A stretch of DNA of 64,000 nucleotides, taken from Hemerocallis citrina. Lineage: Eukaryota > Streptophyta > Magnoliopsida > Asparagales > Asphodelaceae. Below the pieces are notes generated by a model. The model did not search any database, was not told the DNA's origin, and saw nothing but the letters and a program-made list of their open reading frames with translations. Made by a program: the position numbers and the translations under genes. Every line of letters starts with the position of its first letter. Position 1 is the stretch's first letter. The stretch lies in NCBI GenBank assembly GCA_017893485.1, contig CM030361.1, positions 140,386,461 to 140,450,460 on the forward strand, written 5' to 3'. Of this stretch, positions 23,001 through 31,886 are shown piece after piece.

Positions 23001-23298
23001 CGAAAACAACAATCATATTCCCAGTGCCTTAAAGTGAAAGAATCAATCTATGTTGTGCAGGTTTCTACATCTGTACTTTAACATAATCATGAAACTATTT
23101 TAAACTCTAGCAATCTGTCTGCATCTCATTTTTTCACAAAACAGTAGCAACTGACATTTGTAAACTTCATCTCTCTTGTAGATTATTGTAAACTTATGGA
23201 TATATATTACAGCCTCGTCTAGAACATCCAAGCATATAGGAATGTGATTGCAAAGAGAGAAAAAAAAAATTATTAAAATGACTTTGTTTCAGATAAAC

Positions 23299-23536
23299 AG
23301 ATTGGGTATAACTTTTCTACTCCAGCTTCAACAAAAACTGGGAATATGATCTTAACGCCAGTGAAAACATGATAGATATTTTGGGAGAGAAAAATACCTT
23401 CCACCGATTCTTCTGAGCCAGATTGGGTATAACTTTTCTACTTCAACTTCAACAAAAATTGGGAATATGATCTTAACGCCAGTGAAAACATGATAGATAT
23501 TTTGGGAGAGAAAAATACCTTCCACCGATTCTTCTG
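23299..23536. repeat. 119-bp tandem duplication at exon edge
   Basis: CAGATTGGGTATAACTTTTC ... CCACCGATTCTTCTGAG occurs at 23299-23417 and again at 23418-23536 with four or so changes. The unit contains the 5' splice site and the last bases of the kinase exon, so the donor is duplicated. Confidence 0.9.
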
Positions 23537-23630
23537 AGCAATGTGGTTCTGTATATAAGTCAACTGATCAATAACTTCTCTGAATGTCGGTCTGTCAGTG
23601 GGGTTCTCACTCCAACACTGTTCAATAAGC
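23519..23630 (-). pseudogene. Captured exon of an ILK/Raf-like plant kinase
   Basis: On the minus strand a 112-bp exon is bounded by TTTTACAG and GTATTTTT and encodes LIEQCWSENPTDRPTFREVI then DQLTYIQNHIAQKNRWK. This is kinase subdomain XI (CW-x(5)-RPTF-x(2)-I) with the RW-K tail of ankyrin/integrin-linked-kinase-like proteins of plants. Splice sites and frame are intact, but no neighbouring kinase exon is visible. It lies inside a CACTA element, a class known to carry gene fragments; it cannot make an active kinase alone. Confidence 0.75.
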
Positions 23631-24867
23631 CTGTAAAAGATGCAGATTTTAGGATGCAAAATGTAAACTACAAACAAAGAAAATGGCATCTAAGAGTATA
23701 TAACTTTTTAAGTACATTTGAAGTTCCATATTGACTTAATTGATAAGAAACAAGACTATAAAGATCCGACATCAATAGATAGAACCATAGGTTAGTGAAA
23801 CATAAGTGAACATAAAATCGGATGAGTTCAAATAATGAACTGAACAATTATAGATGAAGCATGTAGAGATCTTAACATAATGAATAGAACAAAGATACAA
23901 AAGATGTATGTATAGATCTGGCTTAGTTTTATATCTGTCTTTGCTATGTACAACCCCCCTCTATTTTCTTGGCTGTGGACAGGCAGAGAAAACATCAAAA
24001 CTTTGAGCACCACATCGGCAGAGTTATAAACCAAATAAAAATCATCTGTAAGAGAATATACAGCTAGGCAAACTAATGCATTATGTTTTTATCTATATAC
24101 CTTGAGCACTTAAAAGGATATATCATAAGCTTCAAACCTTTCAGCATGTGATCAAATTGTCCAATAAATTGGATGCCAAACTCAAATAAAGAAATTGGAA
24201 AGACCATCTGGGCACATAATCAAATTCAATGCAGTAAAAAATATCAGTAAAGGAATATATACCAAACCTTAACAGCAGTGCATGTGCATCTCAATCATCT
24301 TCAACTTAGAAAATCTCTATTGCCCAAGTCAAAAAGATAACAACCATGGCAATGAAAGGATCATATCCAAATTATGTCTAGACTCTAGATTAGCCATTTA
24401 ACAAATACTATGTAACAAGATTAATGGGGTGTTTATTTCTTTACCAGTGAATGTTGCAATTGCGAATGCAAGCTTGATTATAAAATTACTTCCCATGATT
24501 ATTGCCCAATCATTGACCACCAATTTTTTTATTCAAATACCATTTCCATCCAAATTCAATAAGTTAATTTTTGGGTGAAATGATATTTGAATCTAAAAGT
24601 AGGAGTGTAATGATCAGTGACAATCATGAGAAGTAATTCTATATTCAAACTTCCACTAGCACTTGCAAATCTACTTGCAGAATCCACTTGCAAGGAACCA
24701 AACTACCAAACATACGCAAAATTGTAAAGAAATTCATTGTCTAGGCCATTGATTTTTCTGTGGGATTTGTGAACAAACTAAAATCTTGTTCATATAATGC
24801 ACTTGAATAAATCGCCACACCATAACCAAATCTTGAAGCAAGGAAACCTGCATACCTCAAACCATAT

Positions 24868-25075
24868 ATGACGACGGGGGAAGGGGAGGGGGAAGGCGGT
24901 GCGGAAGGGGGAGGGTGGCGGCGATGGGGGAAGGGGAGGGGAAGGCGGCGCCGAAGGGGGCGGGTGGCGGCGATGGGGGAAGGAGCAACGACGGTGGAAG
25001 GGGACGGGGACGGCGGCGCCGAAGGGGCGGGTAGCGACGATGGGCGAAGGAGGAGGAGGAAAATCATTTTTGGTT
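24868..25075. repeat. G-rich degenerate repeat
   Basis: Three imperfect units of GGCGGCGATGGGGGAAGGGGAG / GAAGGCGGCGCCGAAGGGGG lie here, with many GGGG runs on the plus strand; the minus strand would encode Pro/Ser/Arg-rich protein. It could be a captured 5' exon of a gene or simple-sequence expansion. No domain. Confidence 0.6.
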
Positions 25076-25485
25076 TTTGGGGGTGACTGTGAATTTGGAT
25101 GGAAACCCTAATTAGGATCTTAGGATAATTGAAGACAAAAAAGAGGAGGAAGAGGAGGTGGAGAAAATGAATTGGTTTTAGAATGATTTGGATTTTAATT
25201 AGAATTTTCTTTTTTACCCTTACCATTTAAGTTTATTTACAGATATTATAGCGTTTCTAAAACGCTGTAAAAAATACAGCATTTTAAAAACGCTGTCGTA
25301 GCTAAGAATAAATTTCAAAATTAATCAAAGATAGCATTTTATTCAGAAATGCTATTATTGATCACTTTCAATAGCATTTACACTTAAACGCTATAATAAA
25401 TCCGCTATAGAAAGCCATATATGTTGTAGTGAGGGGGATTGAAGGAGAGCCACTTGATAGCTTTCATTGTGTTTTATTATATAGA

Positions 25486-25869
25486 TAAATACAGCATATC
25501 AAAATCCTTGTAACAGTAAATCAACAATTATGTAGCTAAAGTTTGAATAGTATGACGATAATTAGTTGTAAATAAAAGTCCATGTTTCCATTAGTATGTG
25601 GTGAAAATTAATTATAAATTGAGGTATAAAAGTCCATATTTCTTTCTTTCTCTCTCTCTCTTACTTATAAGAGAGAGAGAGAGAGAGAAGAGAGAATTAA
25701 ATAAATAAATGAGTTGTTTTGTATGTGTGTGTATGGGGGTGGGGGGGGGGGGGTTTGAATTTGAGTTTTGGGGGAAAAATGTGTTTTGTGAGATTAAATC
25801 TGGGGCTTTAATTTTAGGAGGATTGAAGGAGAGCCACTTGATAGCTTTCATTGTGTTTTATTATATAGA
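25486..25869 (-). mobile_element. Helitron C, 3'-truncated
   Basis: Same family as Helitron B: the minus strand starts TCTATATAATAAAACACAAT at 25869 and continues through the CCC-rich and (TC)n region to GATATGCTGTATT next to Helitron B. The terminal hairpin and CTAG are missing. Helitron B abuts it, probably as a nested or tandem insertion followed by deletion. Confidence 0.7.
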
Positions 25870-25878
25870 TATATATGA

Positions 25879-26023
25879 GGAATGCTCAATTGCAAACCAC
25901 CTAAGGTTATAAACCTAAGTCGTTGTTGGAAATAACGACTTCAGTTTTAACATAACTGAAGCCGTTGTTCTTCAGTAGTTTTCATACCTGTTTTCAGTTG
26001 ACCCATTTGCAATGGAGCATTCC
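25879..26023. mobile_element. MITE with GGAATGCTC ends, 145 bp
   Basis: Inverted termini GGAATGCTCAATTGCAAA and (reverse complement) GGAATGCTCCATTGCAAA agree at 17 of 18 positions. The body has nested palindromes GGTTATAAACC and TTCAGTTTTAACATAACTGAA. A poly-C and (CA)n stretch (26024-26062) follows, hiding any target duplication. Confidence 0.75.
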
Positions 26024-26032
26024 CCCCCCCCC

Positions 26033-26063
<31 letters not shown>

Positions 26064-26372
26064 GCAATAAAGCCATTATCCCAATTTGGGGTCCACACCT
26101 CTTTGTATATGTAACAAAATTTTGTTTTATATCGTAGATTCTTCCTAAAGTATTAGAATGTTGAAACATCTAGAAATCTTTCGTACAAAAGAATTATAAT
26201 TTACAAAGTGAGGAAGTATTGGACATACAAACAAATGGTGATAATACACTGCTGAATGAGAGATTTTTGATGGATAGACAAATGGATATATATAAATTGT
26301 CATCTGTTTCCATGCCAGTATCTTTTCATAGACAGAAATGCTATTATAGGAATTTGCTTCATCATTGTGTAA
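26024..26372. other. Poly-C/(CA)n, then no gene seen
   Basis: C run and about 14 CA units to 26062, then AT-rich sequence without a recognisable feature. Confidence 0.6.
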
Positions 26373-26475
26373 TATTAGAGATATTATACGGGTAATGGTA
26401 CGTGTTGTAATAGGAGTACTATATATATGTAATAAGTGTGTATTGTAGAGGAAGAGAGAGATAAACCAAATTACA

Positions 26476-26488
26476 TGGTTTTAGGGCC
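26476..26488 (+). promoter_or_regulatory. Primer binding site of Copia B
   Basis: TGGTTTTAGGGCC directly follows the 5' LTR and matches the usual initiator-Met-tRNA site TGGTATCAGAGCC at 10 of 13 positions. It primes minus-strand DNA; three changes suggest decay. Confidence 0.6.
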
Positions 26489-26528
26489 TTCTCCGCTTCC
26501 AAGCCTTCTCCGCAGATTCCCCAGCCGA

Positions 26529-26691
26529 ATTTGAACACCAGAGTCTGCAGCCTCCTTTCAAGAAAGTTCTCTACAGTCAATGCCAACACATAATCAAGCT
26601 TGTTCTGCTCCTCAGTCAAAAGCCCATACCGGTTCATCCTCTTCACCAGCGCCTTGCCTTCGAAGATCCTATTCAGATTCTTCTTATCCAG
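26529..26691 (-). pseudogene. Captured ribosomal protein S9 (uS4) fragment
   Basis: The minus strand encodes [20 protein letters not shown], then [34 protein letters not shown]. This is the highly conserved central part of eukaryotic 40S ribosomal protein S9, lacking both ends and without introns in the piece. After LVFK the frame runs into unrelated sequence. It lies antisense to Copia B, between primer site and protease, in the place of gag. Confidence 0.85.
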
Positions 26692-26774
26692 GCTCTTCCC
26701 ATCTTCACATCTTCTCTTCCCATCTCCTCAAGAACCCATCTCCAAATCCTAGTCCGCAACCCATTCCACTATAA

Positions 26775-26962
26775 GTTTCCTACGGCAAGCGATTGATGCA
26801 TGCACAAGAGCTTTAGTACAAAAAGATAAGCATCAGAAAGACCGATATATTTTCCAATCATAGCAATTTTGACAGGTTCTCTCAGTGTATCACAGAGTTT
26901 AGCCCTAGCTGTCCATTCCTCCAACAATGGGTATTGAGCAATGCCTTGAAGGTTCAACACTT
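26775..26962 (-). pseudogene. Captured CTP synthase fragment
   Basis: The minus strand encodes KVLNLQGIAQYPLLEEWTAR, AKLCDTLREPVKIAMIGKY, IGLSDAYLFVLK. EW-x-RA---CD and the V-IA-(V/I)GKY-GL-DAY-SV(L)K motif mark the junction between the synthetase and the glutaminase domain of CTP synthase. It is preceded by SRHEAILKVLN, close to the family's HEAI-KVL. Only one exon-sized piece is present, antisense to Copia B, next to the S9 fragment. Confidence 0.8.
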
Positions 26963-27074
26963 TTAATATAGCTTCATGTCTAGATTTGAAACCTTAATGG
27001 TTCAGCACTTTAGATTGTGTCGAAGTCATTTCAATCGGCCTCACCACCAGTATATAGCCCTCACCATCATCATC

Positions 27075-27208
27075 TCCTTGAACGGAAACAAATAATCCAA
27101 GCTTTTCTGAAACTGAGCGATATTGGAGTGGAACACAAGGTGTTTGATGAATTGCCGCAAAGAAATCTAAACTCATATCGCACCCATTTGAGGCTTGTGA
27201 GCAATTAA
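27075..27208 (+). pseudogene. Possible PPR-gene fragment
   Basis: Plus-strand frame QIIQAFLKLSDIGVEHKVFD then ELPQRNLNSYRTHLRLVSN resembles one plant PPR repeat of the PLS type (A-KVFDELPQRN--SYRT). It is short and no second repeat is seen, so the assignment is weak. It sits between the CTP synthase piece and the Copia B protease. Confidence 0.35.
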
Positions 27209-27419
27209 TAAAGTTGCCATATCATGCACTGTCAAGACAATCAACCACGCCACATTACACATGTAGCCTCTAATTCAATCACTGTCTAGATGACTGAGAA
27301 TGAGCTGCAGCGGTTCCGCGACAATATCAAAGAAATGAGCAATGTCACGTTTTCCGATAGCAGTCTTCTTAGTCATCACATTAGCAAGGTCAGGTATCAC
27401 ATGTTTAACCAATTCACCT

Positions 27420-27700
27420 CTAACATCATGGATAATAGATTCAGGTGCATCTGATCATATGACTGGGAATTCAGATATATTGTCCTCTGTTAGTAGATCT
27501 TTTCATCAACCTGTTAGACTTGTGAATGGTTCTACTTCCCCCGTTGGGGGGGTCGGACATGTAAACCTTACTTCCAATTTACCACTTAGTCATGTTCTTC
27601 ATATGCCAAAATTTTTCTTTAACCTAATGTCTGTAAGTAAAATTATCATAACACTGAATTGTTCTGTTACCTTTTTTCCTAATTACTTTGCATTTTAAGA
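27420..27700 (+). pseudogene. Copia B protease and GAG-pre-integrase region
   Basis: Encodes SWIIDSGASDHMTGNSD, the copia aspartic protease active site (D-S-G-A), followed by PVRLVNGSTSPVGGVGHVNL and LSHVLHMPKFFFNLMSVSKI, the typical start of pol after the zinc knuckle. A stop at 27697 interrupts the frame before integrase. No CCHC knuckle is seen upstream. Confidence 0.85.
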
Positions 27701-27734
27701 ACTTGGGACTAGGAAAACTATTACCACAGGGCGT

Positions 27735-28720
27735 GTGTCAGAGGGTCTTTATCAGCTTGACAGTGTTCCTATCTCATTTGCATGCTTGAGTGAGCCTTTG
27801 GATTTGCATTGTCAGTTGGGTCATCCGTCGTTACAGAATCTAAGGAAGTTGAGACCTGAATTATCTTCTCTTAAGGAGTTATCTTGTGTGTCATTCCAAT
27901 TAGGTAAACACTTGCGTACGTCTTACCCTCCTAAAGTCAATAAATGGTCGAGTCGACATTTTAGTTTAGTTCATTCTGATGTGTGGAGATATTGCCCTAT
28001 TCAGTCTCAGTTTGGTGACTTTAGATATTTTGTTACCTTCGTTGATGACTATTCTCGTGCCACATGGTTATATTTAATGAAATCTCGGTCTGAAGTTTTG
28101 TCTATTTTTAAATCATTCTGCGCCGAGGTGAGAACCCAGTTTGATGTTTCTGTTCAAATTTTGCGAAGTGATAATGCCAAAGAGTATTTTTCTTCTGAGT
28201 TCACTAGTTTTATGTCTTCTTGTGGTATTCTTAATGAGTCTTCTTTCCCTTATACCCCTCAACAAAATGGGGTTGCGGAGCGTAAAAATCGTCACCTATT
28301 AGAGGTTGCAAGTACAATGCTTATTCATAGACAAGTTTCCTAGTGTTTCTGGGGGATGCAATTCTTACTGCATGTCACTTAATTAACCGCAAGCCCTCAT
28401 CTGTGCTAGATGGTCAAACACCCTTTTCCGTTTTATTTCCAAAGGTTGACCAATTCCCCCTTCCTCCCAAAAATCTTTGGATGTATTAGTTTTGTCCATG
28501 ACCATTGTCCTGGTCGCTCCAAGTTAGCTCCCCGTTTTATCCGATGTATTTTCCTAGAGTATTGTCGCTCCCAGAAAAGTTATAGATGTTATAGTCCTGA
28601 GCTGCATCGTCATTTTATCTCTGCTGATGTTACATTTCATGAGTCCCAACCTTATTTATCTAACACTTCCTCTTGTTTACCCCAGTTCCCTCCGATGCGA
28701 TTGAATCTGAATTTCTAACC
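27735..28720 (+). pseudogene. Copia B integrase
   Basis: First block (27735-28343): H-CQLGHPS zinc-finger remnant, LVHSDVW (first Asp), YFVTFVDDYSRATWLYLMKS, ILRSDNAKEYFS (second Asp), YTPQQNGVAERKNRHLLEVA (Glu). The LHxRLGH form reads LHCQLGH. The second block (28344-28720, other frames) holds FGCISFVHD, the conserved C-terminal module. At least two frameshifts. Would join the cDNA to the genome. Confidence 0.85.
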
Positions 28721-30160
28721 TACCATAGACTTGTGGTATCTACTTCTACTGATTCTGTAACACGTGCTCCTCAGCAATGCCCGAACGGCCTACAATCACT
28801 CAAGTTTATAAACGACGTTCGGACACCACTCCCTCAGATCACGCCATTGTGCCATTGTCCTATTGCCTCAAGTCGATGAGACACGACCGTCTGAGCTTGC
28901 TACTATACCCCCGATTTCCTCCACTGCACCCACACTATCTTCTAGATAGCATTCTGATCTTGATCTTCCTATCACCAGACGCAAAGGGAATCGCTTCACT
29001 GCTCATCCTTTATACATTCGTCTTTCATATGCTCACTTGTCATATCCCCATTATTCCTTTGTCTCTACTTTGGACAGTCACCCGGGTTCCAAAGTCATTA
29101 TCAGAACCACTATCACATCCTGGTTGGATCCAGGTTATGCGAGAAGAGATGTCTGCTCTTGAGGAAAGTGGTACTTGGGATCTTGTTAACCTTCCATCTG
29201 GTAAACGTTGTGTTGGTTGTAAATGAGTGTACACAGTTAAAGTAAACCCAGATGGTTCTTTGGCTCGCCTAAAAGCTCGATTGTTTGCTAAAGGTTATTC
29301 TCAGACCTATGTCATTGATTATGATGAGAAATTCTTTCCTGTGGCCAAAATGCCTTCTGTTCGGATCATTATTGCCTTAGCTGCTCAATTTCATTGGCCG
29401 CTCCATCAACTTGTTGTCAAAAATGCCTTTCTCAATGGCATTCTTGAGGAGGAGGTTTATATGGAGAAGCCCCCTGCTTTTGTTCACTAAAGCTGAGCCC
29501 ACTAAAGTTTGTTTCTTGAAACGATATTTATATGGACTCAAACAGTCTCCTCGTGCTTGGTTTGGCCATTTCACAGAAGTTGTCACGAGTTTTGGATTGA
29601 GGAGGAGTGATAATGATCATTCTGTGTTCTATCGACATCATCAAGGGAAGAAAATCACTTAGTTGTATATGTTGATAACATTGTAATTACAGGAGATGAT
29701 CCTAATGGTATTCAAGATCTAAAGTCATATATTCAACAGAAGTTTCAAACTAAGGATCTCGGGCAACTAAAGTATTTCTTGGGGATCGAAGTTGCTCAAT
29801 GTAAGCAGGGAATTTGTTTGTCACAGAGAAAGTATGTACTGGACATACTTACCGAGAGTGGTATGCTAGGATGTAGGCCATCACACACTCCTATGGACCC
29901 AAATTCCAAGCTGTTTCCAGATCAGGGTGTCCTGATGGATGATCCAGAGAGATATAGGAGGCTTGTAGGAAAACTAAATTATCTCACGGTCACTCGTCCT
30001 GATATTGCATACTCGGTTAGTATAGTAAGTCAGTTTATGACGTCTTCCCATAGAAGCCATTGGAATGCAGTTATGAGAATACTTCAGTATTTGAAGAGCT
30101 CCCTGGTAGAGGATTGTTGTATACTGATGGTGGACATTGTCGAATTGCTGGTTAGTCAGA
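28721..30160 (+). pseudogene. Copia B reverse transcriptase
   Basis: WIQVMREEMSALEESGTWDL at 29125-29190 opens the RT domain; KARLFAKGYSQTYVIDYDE, PVAKMPSVRIIIALAA, QLVVKNAFLNGILEEEVYME and CFLKRYLYGLKQSPRAWFGH follow. The catalytic box near 29665 reads YVDN instead of YVDD. Frameshifts at about 29490 and 29660; then FLGIEVAQCKQGICLSQRKY and RYRRLVGKLNYLTVTRPDI. Confidence 0.85.
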
Positions 30161-30632
30161 TGCTGACTGGGTTGGCTGCCCAACGACTAGGAGATCCACC
30201 ATTGGGTATTGCGTGTTTGTTGGGGGAAACTTAGTTTCATGGAAGAGTAAGAAACAAAATGGGGTGTCTCGACTGACTGCTGAATCCGAGTATCGTGTTG
30301 TGGCTGACCTTACATGCGAGATGACATGGGTCAAACAATTACTTACTGAGTTAGGAATTCTTCACCATGAGCTGATGCGTATGTATTGTGATAGTCAGTC
30401 TGCCATCTACATAGCCACTAATACTGTGTTTCATGAACGAACCAAGCATATTGAGGTTGACTGCCATGTGGTTCGCAACAAGATTAGTGACACGCCGTAT
30501 GAGCTTCCTCAGATATAAACATATTCGTACTGATCACCAGCTAGCCGATGCTCTCACAAAGCCTCTTGCGAGAGCCAGAATACAGTTCATGAATGACAAG
30601 TTGGACATGTATGACATATATGCTCCAACTTG
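30161..30632 (+). pseudogene. Copia B RNase H
   Basis: Encodes NLVSWKSKKQNGVSRLTAES, EYRVVADLTCEMTWVKQLL, MYCDSQSAIYIATNTVFHER, TKHIEVDCHVVRNK and, after a frame change, HQLADALTKPLARARI. These are copia RNase H motifs (AESEYR, CDSQSA, RTKHIE, D-LTK). The stop at 30631-30633 precedes the polypurine tract. Confidence 0.9.
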
Positions 30633-30640
30633 AGGAGGAG
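30630..30640 (+). promoter_or_regulatory. Polypurine tract of Copia B
   Basis: TTGAGGAGGAG lies directly before the 3' LTR start TATTAGAG and fixes the LTR boundary. Confidence 0.8.
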
Positions 30641-30742
30641 TATTAGAGATATTATACGGGTAATGTATGTGTTGTAATAGGAGTACTATATATATGTAAT
30701 AAGTGTGTATTGTAGAGAAAGAGAGGGATAAACCAAATTACA

Positions 30743-31193
30743 TGTATCATCTATGTCCTTCCTTTATTAATTAACTTAAAAAATGAAATTTTCTATAATG
30801 GCTACTAGTTGATTTTAAAGGTTGCAATATGTTGAAAAGGTAAATGAAGGAGCTGCTGTTTTTAGCAAGACTCAAGTTTTATTTTCTAGTTTAGAAAAAA
30901 AAAAAAACAAGATTCATTTCTGAGCTAGTAAAGCAAATGTGAACAAGGATTTGTTTATTCGAAATATTTATAAGCAATTTATCTTCAAGTCTTGAGCATA
31001 ACATAAAGCTGAAGCGAGGTCTCTTCTGTGTAACATAATCTCTCTCTTCCTTATGTAAATTTTTCACTTGGAAACATACATATTGAGGAGAATCAGTTTA
31101 TTGGTGAGATAAATGTACATGTATCTTGCTCCAGCTACATATATTGAGTGCATTGATTCAACAGACTTTGCCCTTCTTTTCATGTAATGTTGT
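30743..31193. other. No gene seen
   Basis: AT-rich sequence between Copia B and the Tat element; no frame or repeat recognised. Its last bases GTTGT are the Tat target duplication. Confidence 0.6.
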
Positions 31194-31814
31194 TGATATG
31201 GCTAAAAATGGGGATTAATCGGAACCGTCCAAATCAGGCACGAATCTTGAAGCCCAGGGGTAAAACGATAATTTCACCTACAAATAAGGTCTGAAATGGG
31301 TACTGGGTCTCTCCGTCAAAAACCCAATAACCCACAAACGGATCCGTCTCAATCGGGCGCGGGTTTTAACCAGCGATGATGCCCGATCAGAGGGATAGAA
31401 TTAAGGCCCCTGATTAGATCCTAATCAACGGCCCTGATTCATGCCTATCCCTCCACTGGGGACTAGGGATTACATTCCTAATCTGTTTACAAGGAGAATA
31501 TTCCTTATCAGATCACGGGAATTACATTCATAATCTGTTCCTTAAGACGCCTATAAATACCCCCCAACCATCTCCATTAAGAGGTAATCAATCTTTCTCC
31601 AGTTTTTGCGCTCTTTCATAATCTCTCTGATTACTGACTTGAGCGTCGGAGGGTGCGTCACCGGGAACAACCCCGGTGTTTCGCACTTTTTGCAGGTCTA
31701 CGGCGGGAGCGACGACCAAACCCCGACGGAACAGGTATACAGGTTTACTATTCAGTTTCCCTAAGAATCCACAAATACTATCTGTTTGCCCCCACACCAA
31801 ATTTAGCGGCAACA
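31194..31814 (+). repeat. 5' LTR of the Tat element
   Basis: Starts TGATATGGCTAAAAATGG and ends TTTAGCGGCAACA. A TATA box CTATAAATAC lies at 31551-31560; transcription would start about 30 bp downstream. About 1.3% divergence from the 3' LTR, counted by eye, indicates a recent insertion. Confidence 0.95.
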
Positions 31815-31817
31815 GAT

Positions 31818-31833
31818 TGGCACCGTCTGTGGG
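31818..31833 (+). promoter_or_regulatory. Primer binding site of the Tat element
   Basis: TGGCACCGTCTGTGGG lies three bases after the LTR. Plant Tat/Athila elements usually have a closely similar TGGCGCCGT...GGG site at this place (family knowledge). Confidence 0.8.
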
Positions 31834-31886
31834 AAACTAACGAATAGAAACCTCTCCTCTTCCCGGTGAACAGATTTTCTCCAGCC

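Larger units (their letters stand above)
21156..25431. mobile_element. Non-autonomous CACTA element, 4276 bp
   Basis: Starts CACTACAACATATATG and ends CATATATGTTGTAGTG, with a perfect 3-bp target duplication AGG at 21153-21155 and 25432-25434. Both subterminal regions (about 21170-21560 and 25240-25425) are packed with AGCGTTT / AAACGCTAT palindromes, the presumed transposase binding sites. I find no TNPA/TNPD-like transposase. It carries at least one host exon (23519-23630, minus). The rest is AT-rich, intron-like sequence, apart from a G-rich block at 24868-25075. Confidence 0.9.
20750..25485 (-). mobile_element. Helitron B, split by a CACTA element
   Basis: On the minus strand it starts TCTATATAATAAAACACAAT at 25485 and ends AAAATCTAG at 20750, with a hairpin formed by ACGTGCC-TAC-GGCACGT at 20768-20784 upstream of the CTAG. 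It lies exactly between A and T, the Helitron target. Without the nested CACTA element (21156-25431) and its duplicated AGG it is about 460 bp and non-coding; it contains (TA)n at 20936-20974, (GA)n at 20976-21030 and a poly-G run. A helicase/Rep protein is absent. Confidence 0.8.
26373..30742 (+). mobile_element. Copia B, short-LTR element with captured gene pieces
   Basis: LTRs of 103 and 102 bp (26373-26475, 30641-30742) differ by about three substitutions and one indel. The flanks TGTAA and TGTAT form a near-perfect 5-bp target duplication. Both LTRs begin TATTAGAG and end TTACA, i.e. TA...CA rather than TG...CA ends. Order on the plus strand: primer site, host-gene fragments, protease, integrase, RT, RNase H, polypurine tract: the Ty1/copia order, but gag is not found. 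Coding parts have frameshifts and stops. Confidence 0.85.
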
